Positions 1 to 9,360 are shown, numbered from the stretch's first letter. The stretch: 64,000 nucleotides of DNA from Companilactobacillus baiquanensis (GCF_003946605.1 NZ_RHOQ01000002.1:1-64000), one strand, 5' to 3'. Made by a program: numbers and translations. The notes: generated by a model from the letters alone, not told the origin.

Positions 1-117
1 TTTTTCAGTGAAGAATGAGGAAAACTCATCAACACGTTGTCGCCGTTGCTCTGTCGCAACAACAGGTAATATATTACTAGTTAAGTAACACCTTTGCAAG
101 TATTTTCTTTAAAAAAG

Positions 118-1659
118 TTACATTTTTTTTATTTTCTCTATATCTAGTACCTTATTGATCCAATCACTACTATAAAAGTCCTCTTCGTGGGTAACTAATA
201 TCATTGAACCGGGATAGCTTTTCAAGGCTTTTCTTAAAGAAGCTTTACTTTCATCATCTAAATGATTAGTTGGCTCATCCATAAATAGAAAGTTTGTGGG
301 ATCAAACATCAAATCAGCAATCTTAACTTTAGTCTGTTCACCACCAGATAGTGATCTGATCGGCGACATGATCTGTTGACTAGTTAGACCGGTTCTCGCC
401 AAAACTTGGCGCACTTCTTTATTATCCTTTTCAGGATGTTCTTCACCTACTATTTGAAATGGTGTCGCCATTTTGTTCTTCCAAACCAAATCTTGTTTAA
501 AGTAACCTACTTTTACAACTTCTGAAAAATCGTAGTTACCCTCAATAGGTTTTATAATATCCAATAGCGTTTTGATCAATGTTGATTTTCCGATACCATT
601 GAATCCCTTGATAACCATTTTTTCTCCACTAACGATAGAGAAATTCAATTTCTGATCAAATAAGGGCTTGTCATAACCTATCTTTAAATCATTTACTTCT
701 AATACCATTCTAGAACTGGGAATATCCTGGTATGGAAAGTTAAAGCTGGCGATCTTCTTATTACCTGGTGGTGTCAAAACATCCATATGTGCTAATTGTT
801 TTTCACGACTCTTAGCACTTTTAGATCTAGTACCTGCCTTGAATTTTCTGATATAAGCTTTTGTTTTGGAAATTTTCTCTTGTTGCTTAACATAGGCTTT
901 CATATAAGTTTCCTTATTAGCAGCCTTTTGCTTCATTACTTGTTTCAAACTTCCTGTATATTTGGTGATTCTTCCAAATTCGATATCGGCTATACAGTTA
1001 ACTATTTTATCCAAGAAGTTATAATCGTGAGAAATAACTATGAAAGCACCCTCAAAATTATTCAAATAGTCAGATAACCACTCAATATGGTTAGTATCCA
1101 AATAATTAGTGGGTTCATCTAGCAAGATCATGTCAGGTTTTTCCAAAAGAATTTTGGCTAGAATAATTTTAGAACGTTGTCCACCACTAAGTTTTGAAAC
1201 ATCATGATCATATCCAATTGCATCTAATCCTAAACCAGTTGCGACTTGTTCTATTTTAGTATCCAGCTCATAAAAGTCATTGGCATCCAATATTTCTTGA
1301 AGCTTTCCGGCTTTTTCTAGGTCATCTTCATCTGGATCATTCATATAAATTTCAGTCAATTTATCATTAGCTTCATATAATTCACTAAAGGCTGTTTGAA
1401 GATATTCTTTTATAGTCATCCCCTCAACCAATTTGGCTTGCTGATCCAAATATCCAACTGTTAAATGCTTTTGCCAGGTTATTTTTCCTTCATCAGGTTC
1501 AATTTGACCAGTTAGAATTTTGATGAGCGTAGACTTACCCACCCCATTTTGCCCAGTAATCCCTAAATGGTCTTCCTTATTTACTTGGAGACTTGCGTCA
1601 TCATATAATTTTTTATCTAAAAATTGCTGTGTTAAATCATGTACCTCTAAAACACTCAT
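118..1659 (-). CDS. ABC-F family ATPase (duplicated ATP-binding cassettes)
   Basis: A 513-residue soluble protein with two ATP-binding cassettes and no membrane segment, the ABC-F architecture. Cassette 1 has Walker A GQNGVGKST near residue 37, signature LSGGQ near 157 and Walker B ILLDEPTNYLD near 180. Cassette 2 has GFNGIGKST near 353, LSGGEQ and LFMDEPTNHLD. The inter-cassette linker is Lys/Arg-rich, as expected for a ribosome-binding P-site tip. ABC-F members are translation factors or antibiotic-resistance ribosome-protection proteins; the subfamily cannot be fixed here. An AGGAG lies just before the ATG. It is downstream of the LCP gene on the same strand but separated from it by a terminator. 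Confidence 0.9.
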   Translation of the reverse strand: MSVLEVHDLTQQFLDKKLYDDASLQVNKEDHLGITGQNGVGKSTLIKILTGQIEPDEGKITWQKHLTVGYLDQQAKLVEGMTIKEYLQTAFSELYEANDKLTEIYMNDPDEDDLEKAGKLQEILDANDFYELDTKIEQVATGLGLDAIGYDHDVSKLSGGQRSKIILAKILLEKPDMILLDEPTNYLDTNHIEWLSDYLNNFEGAFIVISHDYNFLDKIVNCIADIEFGRITKYTGSLKQVMKQKAANKETYMKAYVKQQEKISKTKAYIRKFKAGTRSKSAKSREKQLAHMDVLTPPGNKKIASFNFPYQDIPSSRMVLEVNDLKIGYDKPLFDQKLNFSIVSGEKMVIKGFNGIGKSTLIKTLLDIIKPIEGNYDFSEVVKVGYFKQDLVWKNKMATPFQIVGEEHPEKDNKEVRQVLARTGLTSQQIMSPIRSLSGGEQTKVKIADLMFDPTNFLFMDEPTNHLDDESKASLRKALKSYPGSMILVTHEEDFYSSDWINKVLDIEKIKKM

Positions 1660-1688
1660 AAATAAACTCCTTATTTTAAAAACATAAC

Positions 1689-1721
1689 AAAAGGCCGAAA
1701 CAAATTCTGCTTCAGCCTTTT
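1689..1721 (-). terminator. Rho-independent terminator after the LCP gene
   Basis: The arms AAAAGGCCGAA (1689-1699) and TTCAGCCTTTT (1711-1721) pair fully only on the minus strand (one G-U pair) and end in a U-run, so this terminates the 1724-2929 transcript. Confidence 0.8.
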
Positions 1722-1723
1722 AA

Positions 1724-2929
1724 TTAAAACCCTGATAGTCCGATTGTATCATCACTATCTTTATTAGTACCTTCACTACTTGTTGTACTTCTGATCTTGG
1801 TCTCGTAATTTTGGCTTTGATCACCAGTATATTTAAACGAGAATCCTAAAGATTTATTGTACTTATTCAATTTTGTTTCTTGATTATCTAAAGTTGCTGG
1901 AGTTAGATCCAATTGTTTTCTCAACTTATCAGATACTCTTTGCAATTCTTTAGTTGGAGCAATTTCATAAGAAGATCCGTCGATCGTCGAACTGAATCCT
2001 TGAACGTGATCAGAACCTATCTTTTTAGAAGCTCCTCGATAATTAAGGAAAATAGACTGCATATCACTAAAGCTTAAATTAGTAGTCATGGAATTTGAGA
2101 TACTATTCAAGACTTTTTGATAGTGAGTAAATGTATTGGCACTTGCTGCACTCTTAATAATAGCAGAGATTACCTGTCTTTGACGTTTTTGTCTACCATA
2201 GTCTCCTTCTGGATCTTCATATCTCATTCTTGAATAATCCAAAGCTTGCTTACCATTTAGATGCATCTTTCCTTTTTTAAAGTGAGATTCTTTCTCATCT
2301 GTATCACCATATGAGAAGCTAAATGGTACATCGACATCAACTCCACCGACACTATTTACAATTTTCTTTAACGAATTGAAATCAACTTTTACATAGTAAT
2401 CTATTGGTACATTTAGTAATTTTTCCGTTGTTACAACAGCACTTTCTTCATTACCTACATTATATGCTGAATTGATTTTTTGTATCTTTTTAGTATTATT
2501 GCCAACGCCTTTCCAAATTTGGGCCATGGTATCTCTTGGAACTGATACCATTGTGGTCTTATTGGTTTTAGGATTGACCGTTACTACGATCATAGTATCT
2601 GAATTACCACGATAGTCAACTTCCATATCTCTAACGCCACCATCAGTCGTATCTACACCTAACAATAATATCGAAATAGGTTTTTGATCAGAAATCTTGG
2701 CTGAAGCTTGTTTACCATCTAATGCCTTATATGTTTTGCCCAAAGTCTCTTGAGTTTGAGCGTAAATTCTAAATCCATAGGCACCTAATATAAAAAATAC
2801 CGTTAATACGACTAAGCCTAGAATTTTCAGGAAGGATCTTTTAGAACCTCCACCATTATTAGAAGCCAACGCACTATTTCTAGTCAGACGACGTCTATGT
2901 TCCCTAGACATATTATTTTTATTATTCAT
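1724..2929 (-). CDS. LytR-CpsA-Psr (LCP) family cell-wall glycopolymer ligase
   Basis: A 401-residue protein with a basic cytoplasmic N-terminus, one membrane segment at about residues 33-54 and an extracellular LCP domain. The LCP domain shows LLLGVDTTDGG, a DTM...VSVPRDT block and the Arg-containing core around DYSRMRYEDPEGDYGRQKRQ, the hallmark polyprenyl-phosphate-binding residues. LCP enzymes transfer wall teichoic acid or capsule polymers from lipid carrier to peptidoglycan. The C-terminal ~60 residues are Ser/Thr/Asp-rich and probably disordered. It is transcribed alone, with its own terminator downstream and about 200 bases of leader upstream. Confidence 0.9.
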   Translation of the reverse strand: MNNKNNMSREHRRRLTRNSALASNNGGGSKRSFLKILGLVVLTVFFILGAYGFRIYAQTQETLGKTYKALDGKQASAKISDQKPISILLLGVDTTDGGVRDMEVDYRGNSDTMIVVTVNPKTNKTTMVSVPRDTMAQIWKGVGNNTKKIQKINSAYNVGNEESAVVTTEKLLNVPIDYYVKVDFNSLKKIVNSVGGVDVDVPFSFSYGDTDEKESHFKKGKMHLNGKQALDYSRMRYEDPEGDYGRQKRQRQVISAIIKSAASANTFTHYQKVLNSISNSMTTNLSFSDMQSIFLNYRGASKKIGSDHVQGFSSTIDGSSYEIAPTKELQRVSDKLRKQLDLTPATLDNQETKLNKYNKSLGFSFKYTGDQSQNYETKIRSTTSSEGTNKDSDDTIGLSGF

Positions 2930-3103
2930 AAATAAACTCCGTTTAGTATATCCCTAATATTTTCCATCAAATTCGGAAAATGGACATATTTGTACAACGT
3001 TAATAATATACCCTAAAAATATGAAGAAATTTAGTGTACGTTGAAACAATTATAAAAGTTTAAGCTATTCTGTCAAATTTAGCTATTGGATTTGTACACT
3101 AAA

Positions 3104-3141
3104 AAGCAAAAAAGATACGATTATTCATCATATCTTTTTAA
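3104..3141 (-). terminator. Terminator after the MHS transporter
   Basis: The inverted repeat AAAGATACGA / TCATATCTTT around a TTATTCA loop pairs completely, with a G-U, only on the minus strand and is followed there by T residues. It lies directly behind the stop codon at 3145. Confidence 0.7.
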
Positions 3142-3144
3142 ATT

Positions 3145-4542
3145 CTATAATTCACTTGATTCTAATTTCTCTGTAACTTTTTCTTTATCATTTTTTGGCT
3201 CATCCATTGCATCAGTTAAGTCATTTAAATCACGACCAGTTGTTTCAACTGATTTGTATGCACTGAAGAATGTAAATAATGAAAAGACGATAATCATTAC
3301 TGCTATTGGTAACCAACTACCAGTAAAAGCTGATACTAAACTAGCAGCAATTAATGGACCAAATCCTGTTGCTACTACTCCGGCAATTTCTTTTGCCAAA
3401 GCCATGAATGTCATTCTGTTTTTAGAACCAAACAATTCGGCTAACATAACATTTTCAAGGGCAAACATCCCCTGAACACCAACGTTTAATCCAATAACCA
3501 TAGCAATTGTTAACAATACGGTATTTCTAGTTTGTATCATTAAAAGCATTGGAATGGCGTAAACAACCATTGCTGCAGATAAGAACATGTACATTTTACG
3601 ACGTCCAACTTTATCACCTAAGTACCCAACAACGGGAATAGTAATAAATGAAACAAGAGAAGCAATAATATTAGCATTTGTAGTTACAGTCTTTTGAACA
3701 CTTAAGAAAGTAACCATAAATCCAGCAATATAAGTTTGTAAAATACCACTATTACCAGCTTGTCCAAAACGAAGTCCTAAAGCGACTAACAAACTCTTAT
3801 TAGCAACTTTATTTTTAGGCTTTTCTGGAGCTGCATTTTGTAATTTTTCAATACGTTCTTTTTCTAGTAATTTCTTTTTCTCTGCCATAACGGGGCTCTC
3901 TTTAATGAACATCCGAATTAAAATGGCAACAATCATAATCAAAAATGATGCATAGAATGGAATTCTCCACCCCCACGTATATAAACTATTATCATCTAAT
4001 TTCATTAAAATAATGGTCCAGATCAAATTAGCCAGTAAGGTTCCTGTGGATGTTCCTAGACAAACGAAACTACCAACTAAACCACGATTACTTTTCTTAG
4101 CAAATTCTGCAACCATAACTCCAGCACCACTAATTTCAGCACCAGCACCAAAACCTTGTACTATACGTAAAACAACTAGTCCAATTGGTGCCCAAATTCC
4201 AACCTGTTGATAGGTCGGCAAGAAACCAATAGCGGTGGAAGCTAATCCCATCAACATGATTGTTACAAATAGAACTGTTCTTCGACCCATTTTATCTCCC
4301 ATTCGACCAAAGAAGTAAGCCCCAAGTAATCGAGCCACATATCCAGCTCCATAGGTTCCCATTGCCATAACTAATGCCATGGCCGGAGATGACTCAGGAA
4401 AGAAGATTTCTCCAAATACAATCGCTGCGGCTAAGGAATATAATTGAAAATCCATAAATTCCATAGCGGTTCCCATCCAGCCACTTGCTGTAACTTTAAT
4501 TAATTCTTTTGTATCAACTTCTGTATCGTTATTGTTTGCCAT
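3145..4542 (-). CDS. MFS transporter, metabolite:H+ symporter (ProP-like) type; probable sugar-acid uptake
   Basis: A 465-residue, 12-segment major facilitator. It carries the MFS A-loop GRMGDKMGRR near residue 80 and its repeat GYLGDKVGRRK in the second half, and the RIVQGFGAGAEISGA helix typical of metabolite:H+ symporters. A cytoplasmic charged loop (about 225-250) divides the halves. It closes a same-strand cluster with a Zn-dehydrogenase, uxuA and uxuB, so the inferred substrate is a hexuronate or related sugar acid. The family also moves proline, betaine, citrate and shikimate, so the substrate is inference from context only. Confidence 0.8.
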   Translation of the reverse strand: MANNNDTEVDTKELIKVTASGWMGTAMEFMDFQLYSLAAAIVFGEIFFPESSPAMALVMAMGTYGAGYVARLLGAYFFGRMGDKMGRRTVLFVTIMLMGLASTAIGFLPTYQQVGIWAPIGLVVLRIVQGFGAGAEISGAGVMVAEFAKKSNRGLVGSFVCLGTSTGTLLANLIWTIILMKLDDNSLYTWGWRIPFYASFLIMIVAILIRMFIKESPVMAEKKKLLEKERIEKLQNAAPEKPKNKVANKSLLVALGLRFGQAGNSGILQTYIAGFMVTFLSVQKTVTTNANIIASLVSFITIPVVGYLGDKVGRRKMYMFLSAAMVVYAIPMLLMIQTRNTVLLTIAMVIGLNVGVQGMFALENVMLAELFGSKNRMTFMALAKEIAGVVATGFGPLIAASLVSAFTGSWLPIAVMIIVFSLFTFFSAYKSVETTGRDLNDLTDAMDEPKNDKEKVTEKLESSEL

Positions 4543-4577
4543 TACTTAATTCACCAACCTTCATGAGAGTTAACTAT

Positions 4578-5597
4578 TTAATCAAATGTCAAAACGATCT
4601 TACGAGCTTGTTCAGGATGTTCATTCATCAAATCGAATGCATCTTGAGCATTTTTAATATTAAATTGTTGATTAACTACTCCATCATCATCTAATAATCC
4701 TGATTCGATCGACTTAATGATTGGTGCAAATTGGTAAGCTTGTAATCTTGAACCACAAATAGTTAATTGTTTTTGCATGATTGGTTTTTCAGGAATGTTA
4801 GAAGCTTCTTCAGACATACCTAATGGAACAATTCTTCCAGCAACTGATGCTAAATCTAAACAAGCTTCAAATGTTTTTGGAGCACCAACAGCATCAATAA
4901 CTACGTTTGCCATTTCTCCATTTGTCCATTCAGTAACACGATCTTTAAGGTTCTCTTTTGTAACATCAACTACTTCATCGGCACCATTATGTTTAGCAAA
5001 TTCTAGTTTAGATTCCAAAACATCTGTAACCATTACTCTGGCACCTTTTGCCTTTGCTACACGTAAAATTAATTGACCGATTGTTCCGCCACCTTGGATC
5101 AAAACTGTCTTTCCTAAGCCGACCTCTGCTCTAGTTGTTGAATTTCCGGCAATTGTATATGGTTCTGATAAAACAGCAGTTGTCCAAGGAACATTACTAT
5201 CAATCTTGTGAATTTGTTTTAATGGAAGTTTTACATATTCTTGCATACCACCATCAATGTGAACACCTGATACTACTAAGTTTTTACATACATTAGGCAT
5301 TCCATGACGACAGGCGTAACACTTACCACAATATGCAATTGGCTCTACTACAACGTGATCACCAACTTTAACCTCTTTAACATCATCTGAAATTTCATCT
5401 ATCTCACCGACGAATTCATGACCCATAACTCTTGGCAAAGTAGCAAAGGGATTTTCACCATGATATAAATGATTATCACTTCCACAAATTCCTACGGCTT
5501 TAACTTTTACAATTACTTCATTTGGATTTTCAATTTCTGGTTTTGGAACATCTACAATTCTTAAATCTTCTTTTCCATATACACGTGCTGCTAACAT
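4578..5597 (-). CDS. Zinc-dependent medium-chain dehydrogenase (sugar-acid/polyol type)
   Basis: A 339-residue MDR alcohol dehydrogenase. Catalytic zinc ligands are Cys38 (GICGSD) and His60-Glu61 (GHEF). The structural zinc set is complete at Cys90, Cys93, Cys96 and Cys104. A Rossmann motif lies in IQGGGTIGQL. The start is set at the ATG placed 8 bases after AAGGGAG; an in-frame TTG 18 bases upstream lacks a ribosome site. Close relatives include L-idonate, sorbitol and galactonate dehydrogenases. Its place between transporter and uxuA suggests oxidation or reduction of a sugar acid feeding the mannonate route, but the substrate is not determined. Confidence 0.85.
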   Translation of the reverse strand: MLAARVYGKEDLRIVDVPKPEIENPNEVIVKVKAVGICGSDNHLYHGENPFATLPRVMGHEFVGEIDEISDDVKEVKVGDHVVVEPIAYCGKCYACRHGMPNVCKNLVVSGVHIDGGMQEYVKLPLKQIHKIDSNVPWTTAVLSEPYTIAGNSTTRAEVGLGKTVLIQGGGTIGQLILRVAKAKGARVMVTDVLESKLEFAKHNGADEVVDVTKENLKDRVTEWTNGEMANVVIDAVGAPKTFEACLDLASVAGRIVPLGMSEEASNIPEKPIMQKQLTICGSRLQAYQFAPIIKSIESGLLDDDGVVNQQFNIKNAQDAFDLMNEHPEQARKIVLTFD

Positions 5598-5617
5598 TTT
5601 TAAAACTCCCTTCAAAT

Positions 5618-6685
5618 TTAAGCTTTATTTATTGCTTCCCATAATCCATTTAAGTAAGTGGCTCCTAGAGCTCGATCGTATAGACCATATCCGGGACGAT
5701 CTGATTCTCCCCAAATATTTCGACCGTGATCTGGACGAACATAACCGTCAAATCCACTATCATGCATGGCTTTCATAATTTCATACATATCTAATGAGCC
5801 TTCACTAGATAAGTGTGCTGATTCATGAAAGTCCGTTTTACTTGTAAATTTAATATTTCTAGTGTGAATAAATGGTGCGCGATCTTTTTTGACAAATTCT
5901 CTAACAATCGCTGGAACATCATTATCAGGATTTTCACCTAAACTACCTGTACAAATCGTGAAACCATTATATTTAGATTCATGTAGTTCTTCGATTTTTA
6001 ACATATCTTCACGATTCTTATAGATTCTTGGCAAACCGAATAAAGGCATTGGTGGATCATCCGGATGCATTGCCATTCGTACATCACATTCCTCACAGAC
6101 GGGAATTATTGCATCTAAGAAATATTTCAAATTTTCTGTCAATTTTTGTTCATCAACATCTTTATATGCATCAAATAATCTCTTTATTTCGCTTAATCTT
6201 TCTGGTTCCCATCCTGGTAGTGAGTAGCCTTTGGAATTACTTTCAACTCGATCGATCATTTCTTGTGGGTCAGATGCTAATTTATCTAGTTCAAATGACA
6301 TAACATTCGAGCCGTCTGGTAAATCGAATTGAAGGTCTGTTCTTAACCAATCAAATACTGGCATGAAATTGTAGCAGATAACTTTGACACCATATTCAGA
6401 TAAATTTCTGATTGTTTCCTTGTAGTTCTCAATGTATTTATCTCGACTAGGTTTACCGATTTTTATATCATCGTGGATATTAACTGATTCAATTACATCC
6501 ATCTTTAAACCAGCGTCATTTATTTCTTTCTTTAATGAAGCAATTTTTTCCTTAGGCCAAACTTCTCCTACTGGAACATCAAATAAAGCGCCGACGACTT
6601 GAGTCATACCAGGAATTTGCTTAATTTGTTGTAATTTAATTGGATCATCATTTGATCCAAACCATCTAAATCCCATTTCCATCAT
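5618..6685 (-). CDS. uxuA: Mannonate dehydratase
   Basis: A 355-residue member of the UxuA family, which dehydrates D-mannonate to 2-keto-3-deoxygluconate. Recognisable family blocks are the N-terminal MGFRWFG, VICYNFMPVFDWLRTD, MAMHPDDPP (metal-binding His/Asp) and the C-terminal DGYVRPDHGR. An AGGAGG lies 12 bases before the first ATG. It sits 16 bases downstream of uxuB and 20 upstream of the Zn-dehydrogenase, so it is the second gene of one operon. Uronate isomerase, KDG kinase and KDPG aldolase genes are not in this window. Confidence 0.93.
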   Translation of the reverse strand: MMEMGFRWFGSNDDPIKLQQIKQIPGMTQVVGALFDVPVGEVWPKEKIASLKKEINDAGLKMDVIESVNIHDDIKIGKPSRDKYIENYKETIRNLSEYGVKVICYNFMPVFDWLRTDLQFDLPDGSNVMSFELDKLASDPQEMIDRVESNSKGYSLPGWEPERLSEIKRLFDAYKDVDEQKLTENLKYFLDAIIPVCEECDVRMAMHPDDPPMPLFGLPRIYKNREDMLKIEELHESKYNGFTICTGSLGENPDNDVPAIVREFVKKDRAPFIHTRNIKFTSKTDFHESAHLSSEGSLDMYEIMKAMHDSGFDGYVRPDHGRNIWGESDRPGYGLYDRALGATYLNGLWEAINKA

Positions 6686-6701
6686 GCTAAAAAATTACCT
6701 C

Positions 6702-8318
6702 CTATAAGTTGGAAAGAGCTTTTGCAATAGCCTCTTTACCGTTGTTCAATTCTTTAAAGTTTGCTTCTACTTTATCTGCCAAACCTATTTCATATAAATC
6801 ATGAGCAAAAATTTGTTTATTACTTAATAATGGTTTTAAAGTTTTATGAATTAATTCATCATCTTGTGTACCTAATTCAATTGGTTCCATAATTTCTTTA
6901 ACATAATCTAGTAATGGATCAGGACTTGGCGTAAAGGAATTACCTTGATCATCAACTGCTAAAATATAACGACACCAACCTGCTAAAATAAAAGGAATGT
7001 ACTTCAAATCTTTCACATCACGATTTTCGTCATCTAAATAATGTTGAATTGTCACACCATAACGAATCGGAATTTTTTGAGAAGTATCACTGGCGATTCT
7101 TTGAGGAGTGTCAGGGATGTTTTTATTTGGTAGACGCTTATTTATTAATTCATTTATAAATTTAGTTGGATCAATTATTTTAGGATCTTTAACTACTGGA
7201 AGATCTTCGTCAAAACCTAAACCTTTAATTAATTTGACCAAATTAGAATTATTCATTTCATCGGCAATCGATGTGTAACCTAACAAACATCCAAAGATTG
7301 CTAAGGAAGTATGTAATGGATTTAAGCAAGCTGTAACTTTCATTTGATCAGCATCGTTAACGGTTTTACGATCGGTCATAATTACGTCAGCATTTTCTAA
7401 TTTAGGACGTCCATTAGGAAAATTATCTTCAATGACTAAATAATGTGTTTCTTCGGTGTTTCCGAATGGTGCAATATTGGTATGTTTGTCTGTATGCAAG
7501 ATATCTACATCATCAAAACCTTGTTCTGATAAAATATTAGAAACTTTTTCTGAAGGATTTGGTGTAATTCGATCGATCATGGACCAAGGAAAACTAACTT
7601 TACTATCATCTTTCAGATAATCTATAAAATCTTTTGTAACTAAATTGTTGTCTAACCAACCATTAGCAATAGTTAAGATTTCTTTTTCAAAACGTTGACC
7701 GTTCTCTGAAAAATTATCTGTGCTGACCATTGCAATAGGATATTTTCCAGCATTAAAACGGGCTAAAAGTAATCTGGCAATTGCTGCCATATTCGTGCTT
7801 GCTTCATCTGGATCGTTAGTAATATCCTTTTTGGCGCTTTCAGTAAGTTCACCATTCATATCTGTCAAAATATAACCTTTTTCAGTAATTGACATAGTGA
7901 CAAATTGTAACGATGGATTTTCAAAAATATTTTTTAATTTTGCCCAACCGTCTTGATTGCTGTGATTGTAATAAATGCTTTCCCCAACGCTAGCAATCAA
8001 AGTTTTCTGATAACTATCATCACTCTTCATAACAACCTGTAGCATTTTATTATTATAGGGCTGATAAATATCATCTATAACTTGCTCATCATAAGTTTCA
8101 GCTACTACAATTCCACTTTTAAGATCTCCACTATTCAAAAGATCCTGCGCAATTTTGGCATGGAAACATCTAAATAAATTACCTCCACCAAAATGAACCC
8201 AAATCGGATTTTTATCTGTTTCTTTTTTTACTTTTTTGAAATCATACTTAGGAACTTCAATATCATGACTAGTGAATTTGTCTTCGTCATTCAAATAATC
8301 GTCTTTAATGCTAACCAT
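6702..8318 (-). CDS. uxuB: Fructuronate reductase / mannitol dehydrogenase family oxidoreductase
   Basis: About 538 residues of the polyol-specific long-chain dehydrogenase family. An N-terminal nucleotide-binding segment (VHFGGGNLFRCF) is followed by the catalytic block KVTACLNPLHTSLA, which holds the conserved Lys, Asn and His. In the hexuronate pathway it reduces D-fructuronate to D-mannonate, the substrate of the next gene product, UxuA; that pairing drives the symbol. The start is the ATG 9 bases after GGGAG; the ATG three codons upstream overlaps that ribosome site. It is the first gene of the operon, behind the cre-controlled promoter. Mannitol or tagaturonate specificity cannot be excluded. 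Confidence 0.85.
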   Translation of the reverse strand: MVSIKDDYLNDEDKFTSHDIEVPKYDFKKVKKETDKNPIWVHFGGGNLFRCFHAKIAQDLLNSGDLKSGIVVAETYDEQVIDDIYQPYNNKMLQVVMKSDDSYQKTLIASVGESIYYNHSNQDGWAKLKNIFENPSLQFVTMSITEKGYILTDMNGELTESAKKDITNDPDEASTNMAAIARLLLARFNAGKYPIAMVSTDNFSENGQRFEKEILTIANGWLDNNLVTKDFIDYLKDDSKVSFPWSMIDRITPNPSEKVSNILSEQGFDDVDILHTDKHTNIAPFGNTEETHYLVIEDNFPNGRPKLENADVIMTDRKTVNDADQMKVTACLNPLHTSLAIFGCLLGYTSIADEMNNSNLVKLIKGLGFDEDLPVVKDPKIIDPTKFINELINKRLPNKNIPDTPQRIASDTSQKIPIRYGVTIQHYLDDENRDVKDLKYIPFILAGWCRYILAVDDQGNSFTPSPDPLLDYVKEIMEPIELGTQDDELIHKTLKPLLSNKQIFAHDLYEIGLADKVEANFKELNNGKEAIAKALSNL

Positions 8319-8347
8319 CGACTTCATCTCCCACTTCTGTTATTAAC

Positions 8348-8365
8348 ATACTAGAATGCTAGTAT
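8348..8365. promoter_or_regulatory. Palindromic operator in the uxu leader
   Basis: ATACTAG (8348-8354) and CTAGTAT (8359-8365) form a perfect 7-bp inverted repeat around AATG. It lies just downstream of the uxuB -10 box, where a bound repressor would block transcription. The adjacent GntR-type gene (8482-9219) is the obvious candidate binder; this is inference from position. Confidence 0.65.
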
Positions 8366-8377
8366 TCCAACAAAGTT

Positions 8378-8406
8378 AATTTAACATCTTATGTAAGCGC
8401 TGTCAA
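8378..8406 (-). promoter_or_regulatory. Promoter of the uxuB-uxuA operon
   Basis: On the minus strand TTGACA (8401-8406), a 17-base spacer and TAAATT (8378-8383) form a near-consensus sigma-A promoter that reads into uxuB. The -35 box overlaps a cre site. Confidence 0.75.
8391..8405. promoter_or_regulatory. cre site (CcpA operator)
   Basis: ATGTAAGCGCTGTCA matches the cre consensus WTGNAANCGNWNNCW at every position and overlaps the -35 box of the uxu promoter, so CcpA binding would give carbon catabolite repression. Confidence 0.8.
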
Positions 8407-8415
8407 TAACATAAA

Positions 8416-8455
8416 AAAAAATAGTCCCCTTAAAATTGCTTAAAAGGACTATTTT
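8416..8455 (-). terminator. Terminator of the GntR regulator gene
   Basis: AAATAGTCC and GGACTATTT with extended A/T pairing form a hairpin followed by a T-run on the minus strand. It separates the regulator transcript from the uxu promoter. Confidence 0.75.
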
Positions 8456-8481
8456 CTAAATGGAACTCTCTATTTAATCAA

Positions 8482-9219
8482 CTAAAAGCTAAAGAAGCTT
8501 TGTTTTTTCAATTTTAAATTCTTTATTTCTGTATTTTCCCAATTTGAAAAATACTCTGGATATTTATCATGAATTACGATTGTATCTTCAGCAAATTTTG
8601 AAATATGTTTATAAATATTCAATGCAGCTTCTTCTGCCTTACCTGCTCTAATAGATTCCAAAATATTATTATGTTCTTGAAGAGTTGAATCAACTCTAAT
8701 GTTTGATAGAATTTTCAATTTTCTCAATCGATTCTGATCAGCAGATATCTGGGCCAAAGCTTTCTCAATATAAAGCATGTTGGCAGATTTATATATTATG
8801 TGATGGAATCGTTCATCAATTTCAAATGATTCTTCGTACAGATTTCGTTCCAAAACTTTCTTTTGATTATAAATGTTTTGCTCTAACTGTATGCAAATAT
8901 CATCTCTTTGTTCCAATCCACAAATTTTTATAACGGCTGCTTGTTCCACTAAGTTACGCATATAAAATGATTCATAAATTCGATCGATATTTATCTGAGA
9001 AACATAAGAACCACGTTGCGGTAAAACATCTAACAATCCATCATCGGCTAACTTGGCACTAGCCTTTTGAATTGGTGTCCTACTAACGCCTAATTCTTTT
9101 GACAACTGAACTGGACTAATGATATCACCTGGAGACAATTCCAGAGAAACTATTTTATTGTACAGAGTTTGATATGCATAATCACTAGCTAATTGGGGTT
9201 GTGCACTGTTATCCTTCAC
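8482..9219 (-). CDS. GntR family (FadR-type) transcriptional regulator, probable hexuronate regulator
   Basis: A 245-residue protein with an N-terminal winged helix-turn-helix (residues 12-75, with ISPVQLSKELGVSRTPIQKA and a GLLDVLPQRGSYVS wing). A C-terminal all-helical FCD-type ligand domain follows, with the characteristic ERFHHIIY His and HNNILESI His. UxuR, ExuR and GntR-type sugar-acid regulators share this build. It starts at GTG after AGGAG. It lies immediately upstream of the uxu promoter on the same strand, and a palindromic operator is present there, so control of uxuBA by a sugar-acid ligand is inferred. Confidence 0.85.
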   Translation of the reverse strand: MKDNSAQPQLASDYAYQTLYNKIVSLELSPGDIISPVQLSKELGVSRTPIQKASAKLADDGLLDVLPQRGSYVSQINIDRIYESFYMRNLVEQAAVIKICGLEQRDDICIQLEQNIYNQKKVLERNLYEESFEIDERFHHIIYKSANMLYIEKALAQISADQNRLRKLKILSNIRVDSTLQEHNNILESIRAGKAEEAALNIYKHISKFAEDTIVIHDKYPEYFSNWENTEIKNLKLKKQSFFSF

Positions 9220-9335
9220 TTTTTCCCACTCCTATTTTTAAAATTCATTTAACTTGTTTTAACATCTAAAAATATCTTAACGCAAGAATACTATATTTAG
9301 TTAGTTTTTAGGTTTTAAAATTTATAATAAACAAA

Positions 9336-9360
9336 AAAACATCTCACTAAGAGATGTTTT
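9336..9360 (-). terminator. Terminator after the zinc-ribbon gene
   Basis: The 10-bp perfect stem AAAACATCTC / GAGATGTTTT with loop ACTAA lies directly at the gene's stop codon. A-rich flanks on the plus strand read as T on the minus strand. Confidence 0.8.

Noticed and set aside
1-117. An open frame on the minus strand from about position 99 (TTG) to the window edge.
   Set aside because: It is only about 33 codons, lacks a clear ribosome site and has no recognisable motif; it could be the start of a gene outside the window but cannot be supported.
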